From Caulobacteraceae bacterium (lineage in GTDB: Bacteria; Pseudomonadota; Alphaproteobacteria; Caulobacterales; Caulobacteraceae), in NCBI GenBank assembly GCA_031291685.1, contig JARLIP010000177.1, positions 1-35,656 of the forward strand: a stretch of 35,656 nt of DNA, given 5' to 3'. The translations under genes were made by a program, and so were the position numbers. The notes under the pieces are model-generated. The model had not been told where the DNA came from. It did no database searches and saw nothing but the letters and a program-made list of their open reading frames with translations. Positions 1 to 8,237 of this stretch are shown piece by piece (the first letter of the stretch is position 1; every line of letters starts with the position of its first letter).

Positions 1-858
1 CGCCAGGAACAGGTGCGACAAGACCTGGTGGGCCTCCTCACCCGCAGGGTCGCCGACGAGATCGCCCCGGAGCGGGAGCTGAACGAGGCCAAGGCCGCCC
101 TGGAGGGCGTGCGGGCCACTATTCCGCCCCTGACCAGCGCCCTTAAGGCCCAGCTCAACCGCCTCGATGTGCTGATGGGCGCCCAGCCCGGGACCTATCG
201 CGCCGAACTGGAGGCTGAGGGCGCCATTCCCGCCGCCCCCGCCATCGCCGGCGCCGACGGCCCCGCCAGCCTCCTGCGCCGCCGCCCGGACCTGGCCGCC
301 GCCGAGCAAAGACTGATCGCCAGCAACGCTCGTATCGGCGAGGCGGTGTCGGACTACTATCCCAAGGTCTCGATCGGCGGCCTCCTGGGCGTCGAGAGCC
401 TGGACGCCGGCAAGCTGTTCACCGGGGACGCCCTTCAGCATCAGATCGGGGCCGGCCTGCGCTGGCGCCTGTTCGACTTTGGCCGGGTGGACGCGGAGGT
501 CGCCGCCGCCAAGGGGCGCAACGCCGAGGCCCTGGCCGCCTATCGCGGCGCCGTGCTGCGCGCCGCCGAGGAGGTCGAGGACGCCTTCAGCGACCTGACC
601 CAGCAGCAGGCCCGGGCCGAGGCCTTGCAACGGCAGGTCACCCACCTGACCCTGGCCCGCGCCCAGGCCGAGAAGGCCTATGAGGGCGGCGTGATCAGCC
701 TGGTCGAGGTGCGGGACGCCGATCGCGAGCTGCTGGGCGCCGCCGATCAACTGGCCCAGGCCCGGGCCGGCGCGGCCCAGGCCGCCGTCGCCTGCTTCCG
801 CGCCCTGGGCGGCGGCTGGCGCGCCGATCCCGAACCCCGCCAGCTCGACCGAGCCTGA
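1..858 (+). CDS. RND efflux outer-membrane lipoprotein, NodT/OprM family (3' part only)
   Basis: The reading frame is open from base 1, so the gene begins upstream and only about 285 C-terminal residues are here. The family forms trimeric outer-membrane exit ducts for RND or MFS tripartite efflux pumps. Typical OprM/NodT features are visible: the phrase LLRRRPDLAAAEQRL at the start of the second OEP repeat, then IGEAVSDYYPKVSIGG (canonical 'A..A.fPrisL.g'), then LRWRLFDFGR (canonical 'l.wplfdgGr'), and long Ala/Glu/Gln-rich helices ending in YEGGVISLVEVRDADREL. The signal peptide and lipobox would lie outside the window, as would any partner pump genes. The product ends shortly after ALGGGW, a usual family ending. 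The family is confident; the substrate is unknown. Confidence 0.9.
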   Translation, partial: RQEQVRQDLVGLLTRRVADEIAPERELNEAKAALEGVRATIPPLTSALKAQLNRLDVLMGAQPGTYRAELEAEGAIPAAPAIAGADGPASLLRRRPDLAAAEQRLIASNARIGEAVSDYYPKVSIGGLLGVESLDAGKLFTGDALQHQIGAGLRWRLFDFGRVDAEVAAAKGRNAEALAAYRGAVLRAAEEVEDAFSDLTQQQARAEALQRQVTHLTLARAQAEKAYEGGVISLVEVRDADRELLGAADQLAQARAGAAQAAVACFRALGGGWRADPEPRQLDRA

Positions 859-925
859 CTCCCAACCGGGGAGCGCCATGCGCGCCCCATGACATGACGA
901 CCATCATCAAAAGGAGACGAAAACC

Positions 926-1738
926 ATGACCTATTCCATCCCCAAGGGCGCGGCCCTGATCACCGGCGCCTCCAGCGGCATCGGCGCGGTCTATGCCGAC
1001 CGCCTGGCCAGGCGCGGCCACGACCTGATCCTGGTGGCCCGGGACATCGACCGGCTGGACGCCCTGGCCGCCCGCCTGACCACCCAGACCGGGGTCAAGG
1101 TCGATGTGCTCAAGGCCGACCTGGCGGACCGCGCCCAGCGCCGGGCCGTCGAGGACCGCCTGGCCAGCGACCCGACCATCAGCATCCTGGTCAACAATGC
1201 CGGCATCTCGGTGGGCGGGCCGGTGACCGGCGGCGACCTCGACAAGCTGGAAACCATCATCGACCTGAACATCACCGCCGCCACCCGCCTGGCCGGGGCC
1301 GCCGCCACCGCCTTCGCCGGCCGGGGCGCCGGGCTGATCATCAATATCGCCTCGGTCCTGGCCCTGGCGCCGGAGATCACCAACGGAGTCTATGCCGGCA
1401 GCAAGGCCTACATCCTCAATCTCAGCCACGCGCTGAATGTGGAGCTGGCCAGCCGTGGGGTGCGGGTCCAGACGGTGCTGCCCGGCGCCACCCGAACCGA
1501 GATCTGGGCCCGGTCCGGCATCAATATCGACACCTTCCCTGCGGAAATGGTCATGGAGGTGGACGACATGGTCGACGCCGCCCTGGCCGGGCTGGACGCG
1601 GGCGAGCTGGTGACCATCCCTTCCCTGCCTGACGTCGTCGACTGGAACGCCTTCGAGGCCGCCCGGGCCAATCTACGCCCCAACCTGTCCCGCGACCGCT
1701 CCGCCGAGCGGTTCCGCGAGACCGAGCCGGCGGTCTGA
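926..1738 (+). CDS. Short-chain dehydrogenase/reductase (classical SDR)
   Basis: A 270-residue NAD(P)-dependent oxidoreductase of the classical SDR family. The Rossmann cofactor motif TGASSGIG is at residues 13-20, the NNAG motif at 90-93, a catalytic Ser in INIAS near 143, and the YxxxK pair is Tyr156/Lys160 (YAGSK). Arg residues after the second strand (VARD) suggest NADPH preference, which is an inference. The ATG is preceded by a strong ribosome site, AAGGAG at 911-916, nine bases upstream. It lies 67 bp after the efflux gene on the same strand and may be co-transcribed with it. Substrate cannot be read from sequence. Confidence 0.93.
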   Translation: MTYSIPKGAALITGASSGIGAVYADRLARRGHDLILVARDIDRLDALAARLTTQTGVKVDVLKADLADRAQRRAVEDRLASDPTISILVNNAGISVGGPVTGGDLDKLETIIDLNITAATRLAGAAATAFAGRGAGLIINIASVLALAPEITNGVYAGSKAYILNLSHALNVELASRGVRVQTVLPGATRTEIWARSGINIDTFPAEMVMEVDDMVDAALAGLDAGELVTIPSLPDVVDWNAFEAARANLRPNLSRDRSAERFRETEPAV

Positions 1739-1750
1739 GCCGGATCGCTA

Positions 1751-1796
1751 AGAGCATGTTCGGGCCGGGCGATTTGCTCAGGCCTGAACATGGTCT
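1751..1796. repeat. Imperfect inverted repeat (REP-like hairpin) between SDR and crotonase genes
   Basis: Arms 1751-1766 (AGAGCATGTTCGGGCC) and 1781-1796 pair at 14 of 16 positions around a 14-base loop. It sits in the 69-bp gap between two same-strand genes. Elements starting AGAGCATG or AGAGCG and folding back on themselves are common dispersed repeats in alphaproteobacteria; a second, different one occurs at 12659-12694. No T-run follows, so it is not an obvious terminator, although it could stabilise the upstream mRNA end. Confidence 0.6.
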
Positions 1797-1807
1797 AGAG
1801 ACCGGTC

Positions 1808-2593
1808 ATGACCTCCTATGCCGACGGCGCCCTGCTGCTCTCCATCGACGGCGCGGTCGCCACCATCACCCTGAACCGGCCCGCTCAGCGCAACGCCCTC
1901 AACGCGGCCATGTGGCGGGCTCTTCCCGAGGCGGCGGCCAAGGTCGCCAATAACCCTTCAATCCGGGTGCTGGTCATGCGCGGCGCCGGCGGCCACTTCG
2001 CCTCGGGCGCCGACATCGCCGAGTTCCCGGTGCTGTTCGCCAGCCGTGAGACGACCCTGGCCTATGAGCAGGGCCTGGAGGACGCCACCGCCGCCATCGC
2101 GGGGCTCGGCAAGCCGGTGATCGCCCTGATCGAGGGCTATTGCATCGGCGCGGGCCTGGCCGTGGCCCTGGCCTGCGACCTGCGCTTGGCCGCCGACGAC
2201 GCCCAGCTGGGGGCCCCGCCGGCCAAGCTCGGCCTGATGTACAATCTCGTGGACACCCGCCGGCTGATCGATGCCGTGGGCGCCGCCGCCGCCAAGGACA
2301 TCCTGTTCACCGGCGCCCTGCAACCCGCCGCCCGGGCCATGCAAATCGGTCTGGTCAACGAGATCCACGCCCCGCAGGCCCTGGAGGCGGCGGTGCGCGC
2401 CAAGGCCTTGACCATCGCGGGCCTGTCGTCCTGGACCATGGGCAAGACCAAGACCGTGGTGGAGCTTATCCTGCACGGTCAGGCGGACGACGACGCGACC
2501 ACCCGAGGCTGGTTCGCCGACGCGGTCGAGGGCCCCGACTTCGCCGAGGGCCTCGCGGCCTTCCTGGAAAAGCGCAAGCCGTCCTTCCCCTGA
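1808..2593 (+). CDS. Enoyl-CoA hydratase/isomerase (crotonase) family protein lacking both catalytic Glu
   Basis: A 261-residue crotonase-fold protein of normal length. The CoA-binding/oxyanion-hole region is conserved (ITLNRPAQRNALN at 20-32; GHFASGADI at 62-70; GYCIGAG at 110-116). Aligning with rat mitochondrial enoyl-CoA hydratase, where Glu144 lies in GGGCE and Glu164 in QPE, the equivalents here are Ala118 and Pro138. Classical syn-hydration of enoyl-CoA is therefore unlikely, and the protein may be an isomerase-like, hydrolase-like or non-catalytic crotonase. It is free-standing, with no thiolase or 3-hydroxyacyl-CoA dehydrogenase gene beside it. The family is certain from the motifs; the reaction is unknown. 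Confidence 0.9.
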   Translation: MTSYADGALLLSIDGAVATITLNRPAQRNALNAAMWRALPEAAAKVANNPSIRVLVMRGAGGHFASGADIAEFPVLFASRETTLAYEQGLEDATAAIAGLGKPVIALIEGYCIGAGLAVALACDLRLAADDAQLGAPPAKLGLMYNLVDTRRLIDAVGAAAAKDILFTGALQPAARAMQIGLVNEIHAPQALEAAVRAKALTIAGLSSWTMGKTKTVVELILHGQADDDATTRGWFADAVEGPDFAEGLAAFLEKRKPSFP

Positions 2594-2627
2594 TCCAGCG
2601 CCCTCAGGGGGTGGTGCAAAATGCCAA

Positions 2628-2739
2628 TGCGTCCTTCGACTCGCGCTCTGACGAGCGCGGCTCAGGATGACGTAATATATTGAAAGCAATAGAACTATGT
2701 CATCCTGAGCCGGCGCGAAGCGACGAGTCGAAGGACGCA
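2628..2739. repeat. Long interspersed inverted repeat (112 bp) between convergent genes
   Basis: Outer arms 2628-2643 (TGCGTCCTTCGACTCG) and 2724-2739 are perfect 16-bp reverse complements. Inner arms 2660-2671 (GCTCAGGATGAC) and 2699-2710 are a perfect 12-bp pair. The centre is AT-rich (about 2672-2698), unlike the surrounding DNA. The phrases CCTTCGACTCG and GGCTCAGGATGAC are typical of an abundant dispersed repeat in Caulobacterales and Rhizobiales. It occupies the gap between the crotonase gene and the oppositely oriented dikinase-like gene, so it may also act as a bidirectional 3' end. Confidence 0.8.
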
Positions 2740-2759
2740 CGAATTACGCAGCGATCCCC

Positions 2760-4370
2760 TCAGGGCACGGCAGCCTCAGCGTGAACATGAGCCCCGGCCG
2801 GGCGCAGTCGCGCCGCCTGCTCCAGTTCCGCCTCAGGCGCCTGGCGAAGGATGTCACGGCGGCCCAGGAACACCTCGCCGGTCTCGCCGTCCACGGACAG
2901 CCAGTCGCCCTCGCGCACCTCGACCCCGCCCAGGCGGACCGTGCGGGCGGTCATGTCGATCTGAAGGGGCGCGCAGCTGACCACGCAGGGTTTGTTCATC
3001 TGGCGGGCCACCAGGGCGGCATGGGCGGTGCGTCCACCGATGGCGGTGAGCACGCCCACGGCGGCGTTGAAGCCCTCCACGTCCGCCGTGCTGGCGTCCC
3101 GGCGCAATAGAACCATGGGATCGCCCGCGGCCGCGCCACGCACCGCCGCGGGGGAGTCCAGGGCCAGCCGTCCGCTGGCCACCCCGGGGGCCGCGGGCTC
3201 GCCCCGGGCGACGGCCTTGGCCTGGCCAGAAAAGCGGGTGGCGACCAGATCCTCCGTCTTCAGACGGTCGATCCGATCCAGGGCCTCGGCGGCGTCGATC
3301 ACCCCCTCGGCCTGAAGGTCCAGGGCGATGCGCAGGGCGGCCCTGGGGGTGCGCTTGGCCGAGCGGGTCTGCAACACATAGAGCCGGCCGGATTCGATGG
3401 TGAACTCGATGTCCTGGACGTCGCCGAACGCCGCCTCCACCTGGGCCAGGACCGCGCGGATCTGGGCGGCGACGGCGGGGGCGCGCAGGGCCAGGGCGGA
3501 TTCCGGCTCCGGCGAGCGGCGTCCGGAAACCACGTCCTCGCCCTGGGCCTCGAACAGGACATCGACCACCGGCTCGGGCGCCCCGGTGGAGGGATTGCGG
3601 GAAAAGGCGACCCCGGCCCCGGACTCGGCGTCGGCGTTGCCGAACACCATGGCCTGGACCGTCACGGCGGTGCCGGGCAGATGCTCCAGGCCCTGAAGAC
3701 GCCGATAGGCTATGGCCCGCTCGCTGTTCCAGGATCCGAACACCGCCTTGGCCGAGGCCAGAAGCTGGGTGAAGGCGTCCTCCGGCGCGGCGCGGTCGGC
3801 GGCGGCCAGGCTTTCCTCATAGGCGCCGCAGAGGCGCTCCAGCGCCTCGCCGTCGAGGTCATGTTCGCCGGCGGCGGTCTCCGCCGTCAGCCAGTGGGCG
3901 AGGTTGCGCTCCAACAGCTGGGGATCCAGGCTAAGCACGGTCTCGGCATAGCCCTCCAGGAACCGTCGGCGGCAATCCCAGGCCAGGCGCGGATTGCCCC
4001 GCCAGCGCAGCAGGCCGCGCAGGGCCGCCTTGGTGCAGCCGACATTGAGGACGGTCTCAAGCATTCCGGGCATGGACACCGCCGCCCCGGACCGCACCGA
4101 GACCAGCAGCGGCCGGCGCCGATCGCCGAAGGTCAGGCCCGCGGCTCGCTCCAGATAGGCCAGGCCCTTTTCCAGGCCCCGGCGCAACTGTTCCTCGGCC
4201 TGCGCCTCGCCGGCGTTCAGCGCCGCGCACAGGGTGGTGGGCAGGACAAAGGCCGGGGGAACCGGCAGATTCAGGGCCGCCAGCCGGGCCAGATTGGCCG
4301 CCTTGCCCCCGACCAGATCCCGGCTTGGCGCGGGATCGCCATCAGGGCCGATGCGCACGATTTCGCTCAC
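2760..4370 (-). CDS. Half-length pyruvate phosphate dikinase (ATP-grasp plus phospho-His domain, no PEP/pyruvate barrel)
   Basis: A 536-residue protein matching the N-terminal and central parts of pyruvate,phosphate dikinase. The ATP-grasp region is at about 18-345: VGGKAANLARL, SVRSGAAVSMPGM at 91-103, and the distal DIEFTIESGRLYVLQTRSAKRT at 320-341. The swivelling phosphohistidine domain is at about 390-505, with GGRTAHAALVARQMNKPC carrying the predicted phosphorylatable His450. The roughly 350-residue C-terminal TIM barrel that binds PEP/pyruvate in the usual ~880-residue enzyme is absent. It can plausibly take phosphate from ATP onto His450, but its final acceptor is not encoded in cis. 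The start follows the stop of the upstream DUF47-type gene by 3 bp, indicating an operon and probably translational coupling. It may act with that partner. Confidence 0.88.
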   Translation of the reverse strand: MSEIVRIGPDGDPAPSRDLVGGKAANLARLAALNLPVPPAFVLPTTLCAALNAGEAQAEEQLRRGLEKGLAYLERAAGLTFGDRRRPLLVSVRSGAAVSMPGMLETVLNVGCTKAALRGLLRWRGNPRLAWDCRRRFLEGYAETVLSLDPQLLERNLAHWLTAETAAGEHDLDGEALERLCGAYEESLAAADRAAPEDAFTQLLASAKAVFGSWNSERAIAYRRLQGLEHLPGTAVTVQAMVFGNADAESGAGVAFSRNPSTGAPEPVVDVLFEAQGEDVVSGRRSPEPESALALRAPAVAAQIRAVLAQVEAAFGDVQDIEFTIESGRLYVLQTRSAKRTPRAALRIALDLQAEGVIDAAEALDRIDRLKTEDLVATRFSGQAKAVARGEPAAPGVASGRLALDSPAAVRGAAAGDPMVLLRRDASTADVEGFNAAVGVLTAIGGRTAHAALVARQMNKPCVVSCAPLQIDMTARTVRLGGVEVREGDWLSVDGETGEVFLGRRDILRQAPEAELEQAARLRPAGAHVHAEAAVP

Positions 4371-4373
4371 AGG

Positions 4374-6296
4374 TCAGCCCCCCAGGTCGGTCATCAGGTT
4401 ACGTCGAATGGCGTCCCCCGCCCGGGCGATCCAATCAGTGGACCGCTCCAGTCCCCGGGCCGTCTCAAGCGCCGCGATCAGAGCCCCGGCGGGGCGGTCG
4501 GCGGTCAGGCCGGCGGCGAACACCTCCCGCTCCAGCCGGTCGGCGGCCTGTTCGCAATCGACCACGGCGGTGAGGGCGGCCAGGGCGTCGTCAGCGTCCA
4601 CCTGGCGCCCCTCCGGACAATCGATACTGGCGTCGGCCGCCGTGACCAGGGCCTCGGCGGCCGACATGGCCAGACGGCACAGCCGGGAGAGCCCCGCCAG
4701 CACCGCCTCGCCCACATCACTGGGCAGGATCGAGGCGATGAAGGCGGCCTGCTCCAACTCGTCCACCGCCTGTTCCGCCCCGTCGATGATCGGCAACAGG
4801 TCCACAAGCCCCGCCGCCCGGGCCGCGGCGCGGCCCTCGATGGCGAGACGGTCGGCCTTGGCCTCAATCCGCTTGGCCCGGGCGGCCCAGCCGGCGTCAT
4901 CGTCCGCCCCCGCGCGCCGCAGAGCCTCGATCCGGGCGAGGATGGCGGCGCCGATTTCCCGGGCCAGTCCCGCCTGGCGGATCACCCCCAGGAACACCGC
5001 CGCCTCGGCCCGTTCGATCCGCCGCAGCAGCTCCGCCCCGATCCGGTCGCGCACCAGACGCTCCGAACCGCCCTGTCGCAGCACATCGGCGGCGAGTTGC
5101 AGGCAGGCCTGGAGGAACTCCACCGTCCCCTCATGACCCAGAACCTGATCCAGGCGCGCGCCAAAGCCGAGCCTTCCTGGGGCCACCTGCCGAACGGCCT
5201 GGGCGATCAGGTCGACCCCGCCCAGTTGCAGCCACGCCCGATGCCCCGCTCCATGCCGCGCCGCCCACAGCAACACCCGCTCGGCGCCCGGCTTGTCGCT
5301 GAGACCCGCCAGGGCCTTGCGCGCCTTGTTCCAGTCGATCAGGAACACCAGGCCCGCGCCCAGCCGTTCCAGCACATCGTCCCGCTGGGCGATGTCGTCG
5401 CTGACCAGCCGGCCCGTGACCAGATAGAAGCTGTCGCCCCCCGCCAAACCGGGCGCCTGCCGCTCCTCGAGCCCCGACCAGACCAGACCATCCATGCCTA
5501 GGAGCCGGATCAGGAAGCGCGCCCGGGCGCGGTGGACGTCGGTATAGGTGATCGTCACCGATCCCGGCTCGACGGCGGTGACCACCACGTGGGCGTCGGT
5601 AGTGCCAATGTCGTTCTGGATCAGCAGGCGCTCGCCGGAACGGGCCGCCGTGGTGTCCAGGCCCGGATGATCGAACTTGAGCGGGCGCGTGCGCTCCAGT
5701 CCGCGCATGAAGGCCAGCAGCGGCGCCCTGTCTTCCGGGCGCAGGCCGATGGCCTTGGCCCCGGCTATGGTCTCGGAAGCCTGGGCCGCGGCGGCGTGGT
5801 TAAGGCGCTTGTGCAAGTCCATCACTAGACGGTGGATGGAATCGCCGCCGGCCTTGGGCAGGGCCGTGATCCGGCTGACCGTCGCCGCTGCGATCTGGTC
5901 GGGGCCCGTCGGGATCAGGCCCGCCTTGAGTTCGGACCAGCGCGCGGTGAGCCCGGGGTCCTCGGCCCCGTCCAGGGCCTCGACGGACTGGAGCATGACC
6001 TCCAGATCCTCGCCCAGGGCCTTAAGCAGGTCCCCGAGACCGGGCGCCAGAAGCACCTGCCCGTCCATGGCCCGCGCCTGGCGTAGCAGGCGGCGCAGGG
6101 CCTCGGGATCGAGACGCGCGGCGGCGGCCTCCTGGTCCAGGTTGCGGCTGGCTGGATCACCCCCGCCGCCGGCCAACTGCAAGGCCGCCATGCGCACCTT
6201 GGCCCTATCGTTGGCGGCCAGCCCCGCGGACACCGACTGCGGCGCCGACAGGGCCCGCTCGCCAAGATACTCAAGAACAGCGTCCTTGACGGGCAT
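4374..6296 (-). CDS. Large protein with C-terminal DUF47/PhoU-like helical domain
   Basis: A 640-residue protein with no signal peptide or membrane segment, so probably cytosolic. The last ~175 residues (about 465-640) show the DUF47/PhoU-like helical pattern: RIEAKADRLAIEG, then DLLPIIDGAEQAVDELEQAAF, then DCEQAADRLEREVF and a final amphipathic helix. In known PhoU and DUF47 proteins, acidic residues in such helices bind metal clusters and the proteins regulate phosphate transporters. The N-terminal ~450 residues I do not recognise; they mix helices with a short beta-rich stretch around VVVTAVEPGSVTITYTD. It is the first gene of an operon with the half-length dikinase, 3 bp apart. An FNR/FixK-like site lies about 72 bp upstream. 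I infer a phosphorylation or phosphate-linked job for the pair. Confidence 0.72.
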   Translation of the reverse strand: MPVKDAVLEYLGERALSAPQSVSAGLAANDRAKVRMAALQLAGGGGDPASRNLDQEAAAARLDPEALRRLLRQARAMDGQVLLAPGLGDLLKALGEDLEVMLQSVEALDGAEDPGLTARWSELKAGLIPTGPDQIAAATVSRITALPKAGGDSIHRLVMDLHKRLNHAAAAQASETIAGAKAIGLRPEDRAPLLAFMRGLERTRPLKFDHPGLDTTAARSGERLLIQNDIGTTDAHVVVTAVEPGSVTITYTDVHRARARFLIRLLGMDGLVWSGLEERQAPGLAGGDSFYLVTGRLVSDDIAQRDDVLERLGAGLVFLIDWNKARKALAGLSDKPGAERVLLWAARHGAGHRAWLQLGGVDLIAQAVRQVAPGRLGFGARLDQVLGHEGTVEFLQACLQLAADVLRQGGSERLVRDRIGAELLRRIERAEAAVFLGVIRQAGLAREIGAAILARIEALRRAGADDDAGWAARAKRIEAKADRLAIEGRAAARAAGLVDLLPIIDGAEQAVDELEQAAFIASILPSDVGEAVLAGLSRLCRLAMSAAEALVTAADASIDCPEGRQVDADDALAALTAVVDCEQAADRLEREVFAAGLTADRPAGALIAALETARGLERSTDWIARAGDAIRRNLMTDLGG

Positions 6297-6361
6297 GGTG
6301 GGCGCTCTCGTATGGGGTCAGGGTGTGGCTGGAACCATCACCGGAACCCGGCGGCCCCGCC

Positions 6362-6375
6362 TTGATCCTGCGCAA
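6362..6375 (-). promoter_or_regulatory. Candidate FNR/FixK box upstream of the DUF47/dikinase operon
   Basis: On the minus strand the site reads TTGCGCAGGATCAA, matching 8 of 10 defined bases of TTGAT-N4-ATCAA. Its centre is about 72 bp before the ATG at 6296. It is the weakest of three such sites in the window, but it lies in the short 122-bp gap between the cytochrome c gene and this operon. Confidence 0.35.
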
Positions 6376-6419
6376 ACCGGCGCCGCGAAAGATCAGGACG
6401 GAACCCCCTGGAGCGCGCC

Positions 6420-6827
6420 CTATTTCAGGGTGGCGAGATAGGCGATCAGATCGTCGAGTTGGGCCGGGTTCTTGACGCCAGCGAACATCATCTTGGTTCC
6501 GGGAACCGCCTTGGCCGGCGCGGGCAGATAGCCCCGCAGGCGATCTTCACTCCAGGCGCCGCCATAGGCCTTCATGGACGGCGAATAGGCGAAGCCGCTG
6601 ACCGAAGCCACGGGGCGCCCGACGATCCCGAACAGGCTCGGACCCATGATGGCCGCCCCGCCCTTGGCCGGGGAATGGCACATGGAGCATTGCGAGGCGA
6701 ACACCGACTTGCCGTGGGCGGCGTCTCCCGCCAGGGCCGGCGCGGCGCTGAGCAAACTCCCCACAAGGCCGCTGGCAAGGATCAAGGCGAGCCGCGGGCG
6801 TCGCGCGGGCGTCAGTAGGCGAACCAT
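6420..6827 (-). CDS. Class I cytochrome c (small, periplasmic)
   Basis: A 135-residue monoheme c-type cytochrome. A signal peptide (MVRLLTPARRPRLALILASG...APALA, about 33 residues) precedes GDAAHGKSVFASQCSMCH, with the heme motif C47-S-M-C-H51. The rest fits mitochondrial/c2-like cytochromes: MGPSLFGIVGRPVAS, a Trp before DRLRGYL, the axial Met in GTKMMFAG (113/114), and the C-terminal helix LDDLIAYLATL. The ATG at 6827 is chosen because a signal peptide follows directly; the frame is open much further upstream but that is antisense noise inside the neighbouring gene. It overlaps the 3' end of the cytochrome-porin gene by 16 bp, so the two are co-translated. A role as periplasmic electron carrier for that protein is likely. 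Confidence 0.93.
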   Translation of the reverse strand: MVRLLTPARRPRLALILASGLVGSLLSAAPALAGDAAHGKSVFASQCSMCHSPAKGGAAIMGPSLFGIVGRPVASVSGFAYSPSMKAYGGAWSEDRLRGYLPAPAKAVPGTKMMFAGVKNPAQLDDLIAYLATLK

Positions 6828-8176
6828 GTAAAGACCCTCAAGGTGTTGTTGTCGGAGGCGTTGGCGCCCGCGCCGTCGAAGTTGGATCGAGCCCCATCGA
6901 ACCTCGTATATAGGGTATATTGGACGCCGACACGCATATTGAACCGGAGCCCAATGGGAGATCCACCGCCGAAGGGGGTGCCGTCGAGTTGGAAGGTCAT
7001 GCCCGTGCTGTCCGGCTTCAGGGTGCGGTTGGCGGCGTAGATCGTCGGATTGGCGGAGCCGAAGGTGTCGAACACCGCCACCGTCGCGCCGATCTCGTTT
7101 CTCCAATAATATGAGACATCGGCGCGGATGTCGGACAGGTCGTTGCTGGCGCAGTCGGTCATCTGCCCGGCCAGGGCGCAGGTGGCGTTGAGGGACTGGT
7201 GCTCGTGGATATAGCGGGCGTTGGCGGTCACCACGTCGCTGTTCTGCAAGGTGCGCTCGTAGGAGGCGTCGACGCCCAGATCCGTGAAGCGGTCCGTCAG
7301 GCCTGTGCTGCGATCGCGGCCGGGATGGATGTCGGCGCGCATGCCAAAGGCGCCCACCTCCAGGGTTCCCGCTCCCAGAGCCTGTTGATAGGCGAGACGG
7401 GCGTAGGGCGCGAGGCCATCGATATCCCCTGGGGACAGCGGATCGGCGCCCAGGCGGGCCAGGGCGTTGGCGCCGGGCGAGCCATAGGCCCCGCCCTCGA
7501 TCATGAACTTGTTGTTGATCCAGGCATAGGCGGTCACCCCCAGGGTGTTCTGGGCCAAGGCGCCCGCCAGCAAGGGCGAGGCCGAGGGCGAAGGCGCGAG
7601 GGCCGAGCTGGTATAGGGATAACCCCAGGCCGGCAGGGTGTTCCACGCGTCCTGAACCGCCGGGTTGTTGTTCAGGCTAACGCCCAGCACCATGTCCGCG
7701 CCCTTGAACTGGGCGGTGGTGGTGGCGCGAACGTCGAGATTGTCCCAGGTCCAGGCCTTGGCGACGCCGTCATAAGTGGTCTGCACAAAGGCGCCCAGGT
7801 GCGAGCCCAGGCCGCCGGCGAAGAACAGGCTGACCTGATCCAGGGCGGCGTTGTCGTTGGTGCGGAAATCCGGCGCCGGCGGCGCGGGCTGATCCTTGGC
7901 GGTGCGCAGATAGGAGGCCACCGCCATCACCGAGACCGGCAGGTTGAAGGCGTTGGTGCGCATGGTGTAGCCGCGCAGCTTGAATTCACGGCCGAAGTTG
8001 GTGAGCTGCGGGCCGAAACCGCCCACATGGCACGCTTGGCAAGCCTGCCCCGTCTGCACGGCGAAGGCGGGAACCGCTCGGGCGGGGGTAAGCCCGATCG
8101 CGAACAGCGCCAGAACCAGTGAGCCCACGAGAATAAATGTTCGCCTGAGGGCGAGAGCCTGCGACGAGTATCCCAT
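6812..8176 (-). CDS. Cyc2-like fused monoheme cytochrome / outer-membrane porin
   Basis: A 454-residue exported protein. A signal peptide (about residues 1-34, ending PARA) is followed by VPAFAVQTGQACQACH with heme site C46-Q-A-C-H50, then FGREFKLRGY. This resembles Cyc2, the cytochrome-porin of Fe(II)-oxidising bacteria, whose mature N-terminus also has '..RQTG..C..CH', then a 'FGR.FK..GY' phrase, then a beta-barrel. The remaining ~390 residues alternate polar and aromatic residues, have few charged helices, and end in an aromatic residue (FTWFAY), as outer-membrane barrels do. The ATG at 8176 has a strong ribosome site (GGAGGAAT, 8181-8188). A small cytochrome c gene overlaps its end. The fold is a confident guess; the electron donor (iron or otherwise) is not known. 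Confidence 0.75.
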   Translation of the reverse strand: MGYSSQALALRRTFILVGSLVLALFAIGLTPARAVPAFAVQTGQACQACHVGGFGPQLTNFGREFKLRGYTMRTNAFNLPVSVMAVASYLRTAKDQPAPPAPDFRTNDNAALDQVSLFFAGGLGSHLGAFVQTTYDGVAKAWTWDNLDVRATTTAQFKGADMVLGVSLNNNPAVQDAWNTLPAWGYPYTSSALAPSPSASPLLAGALAQNTLGVTAYAWINNKFMIEGGAYGSPGANALARLGADPLSPGDIDGLAPYARLAYQQALGAGTLEVGAFGMRADIHPGRDRSTGLTDRFTDLGVDASYERTLQNSDVVTANARYIHEHQSLNATCALAGQMTDCASNDLSDIRADVSYYWRNEIGATVAVFDTFGSANPTIYAANRTLKPDSTGMTFQLDGTPFGGGSPIGLRFNMRVGVQYTLYTRFDGARSNFDGAGANASDNNTLRVFTWFAY

Positions 8177-8237
8177 GGTGATTCCTCCATGCAGATTGGC
8201 CTGCGTGGAGACCATGGATGCCCGACTCCACCCCGCC

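Noticed and set aside
868-888. GGGGAGCGC-CAT-GCGCGCCCC hairpin after the efflux gene as a terminator
   Set aside because: One mismatch, a 3-base loop and no following T-run, and the SDR gene begins 37 bp later.
3681-5501. 606-residue open frame on the plus strand opposite the dikinase/DUF47 operon
   Set aside because: Composition is Gly/Gln/Arg/Pro-rich without domains and it spans two genes with clear family motifs on the minus strand; it is a high-GC antisense shadow.
6420-7646. A 408-residue version of the cytochrome c gene starting at 7646
   Set aside because: The extra N-terminal sequence is an out-of-frame reading of the cytochrome-porin gene; a signal peptide starts at the ATG at 6827.
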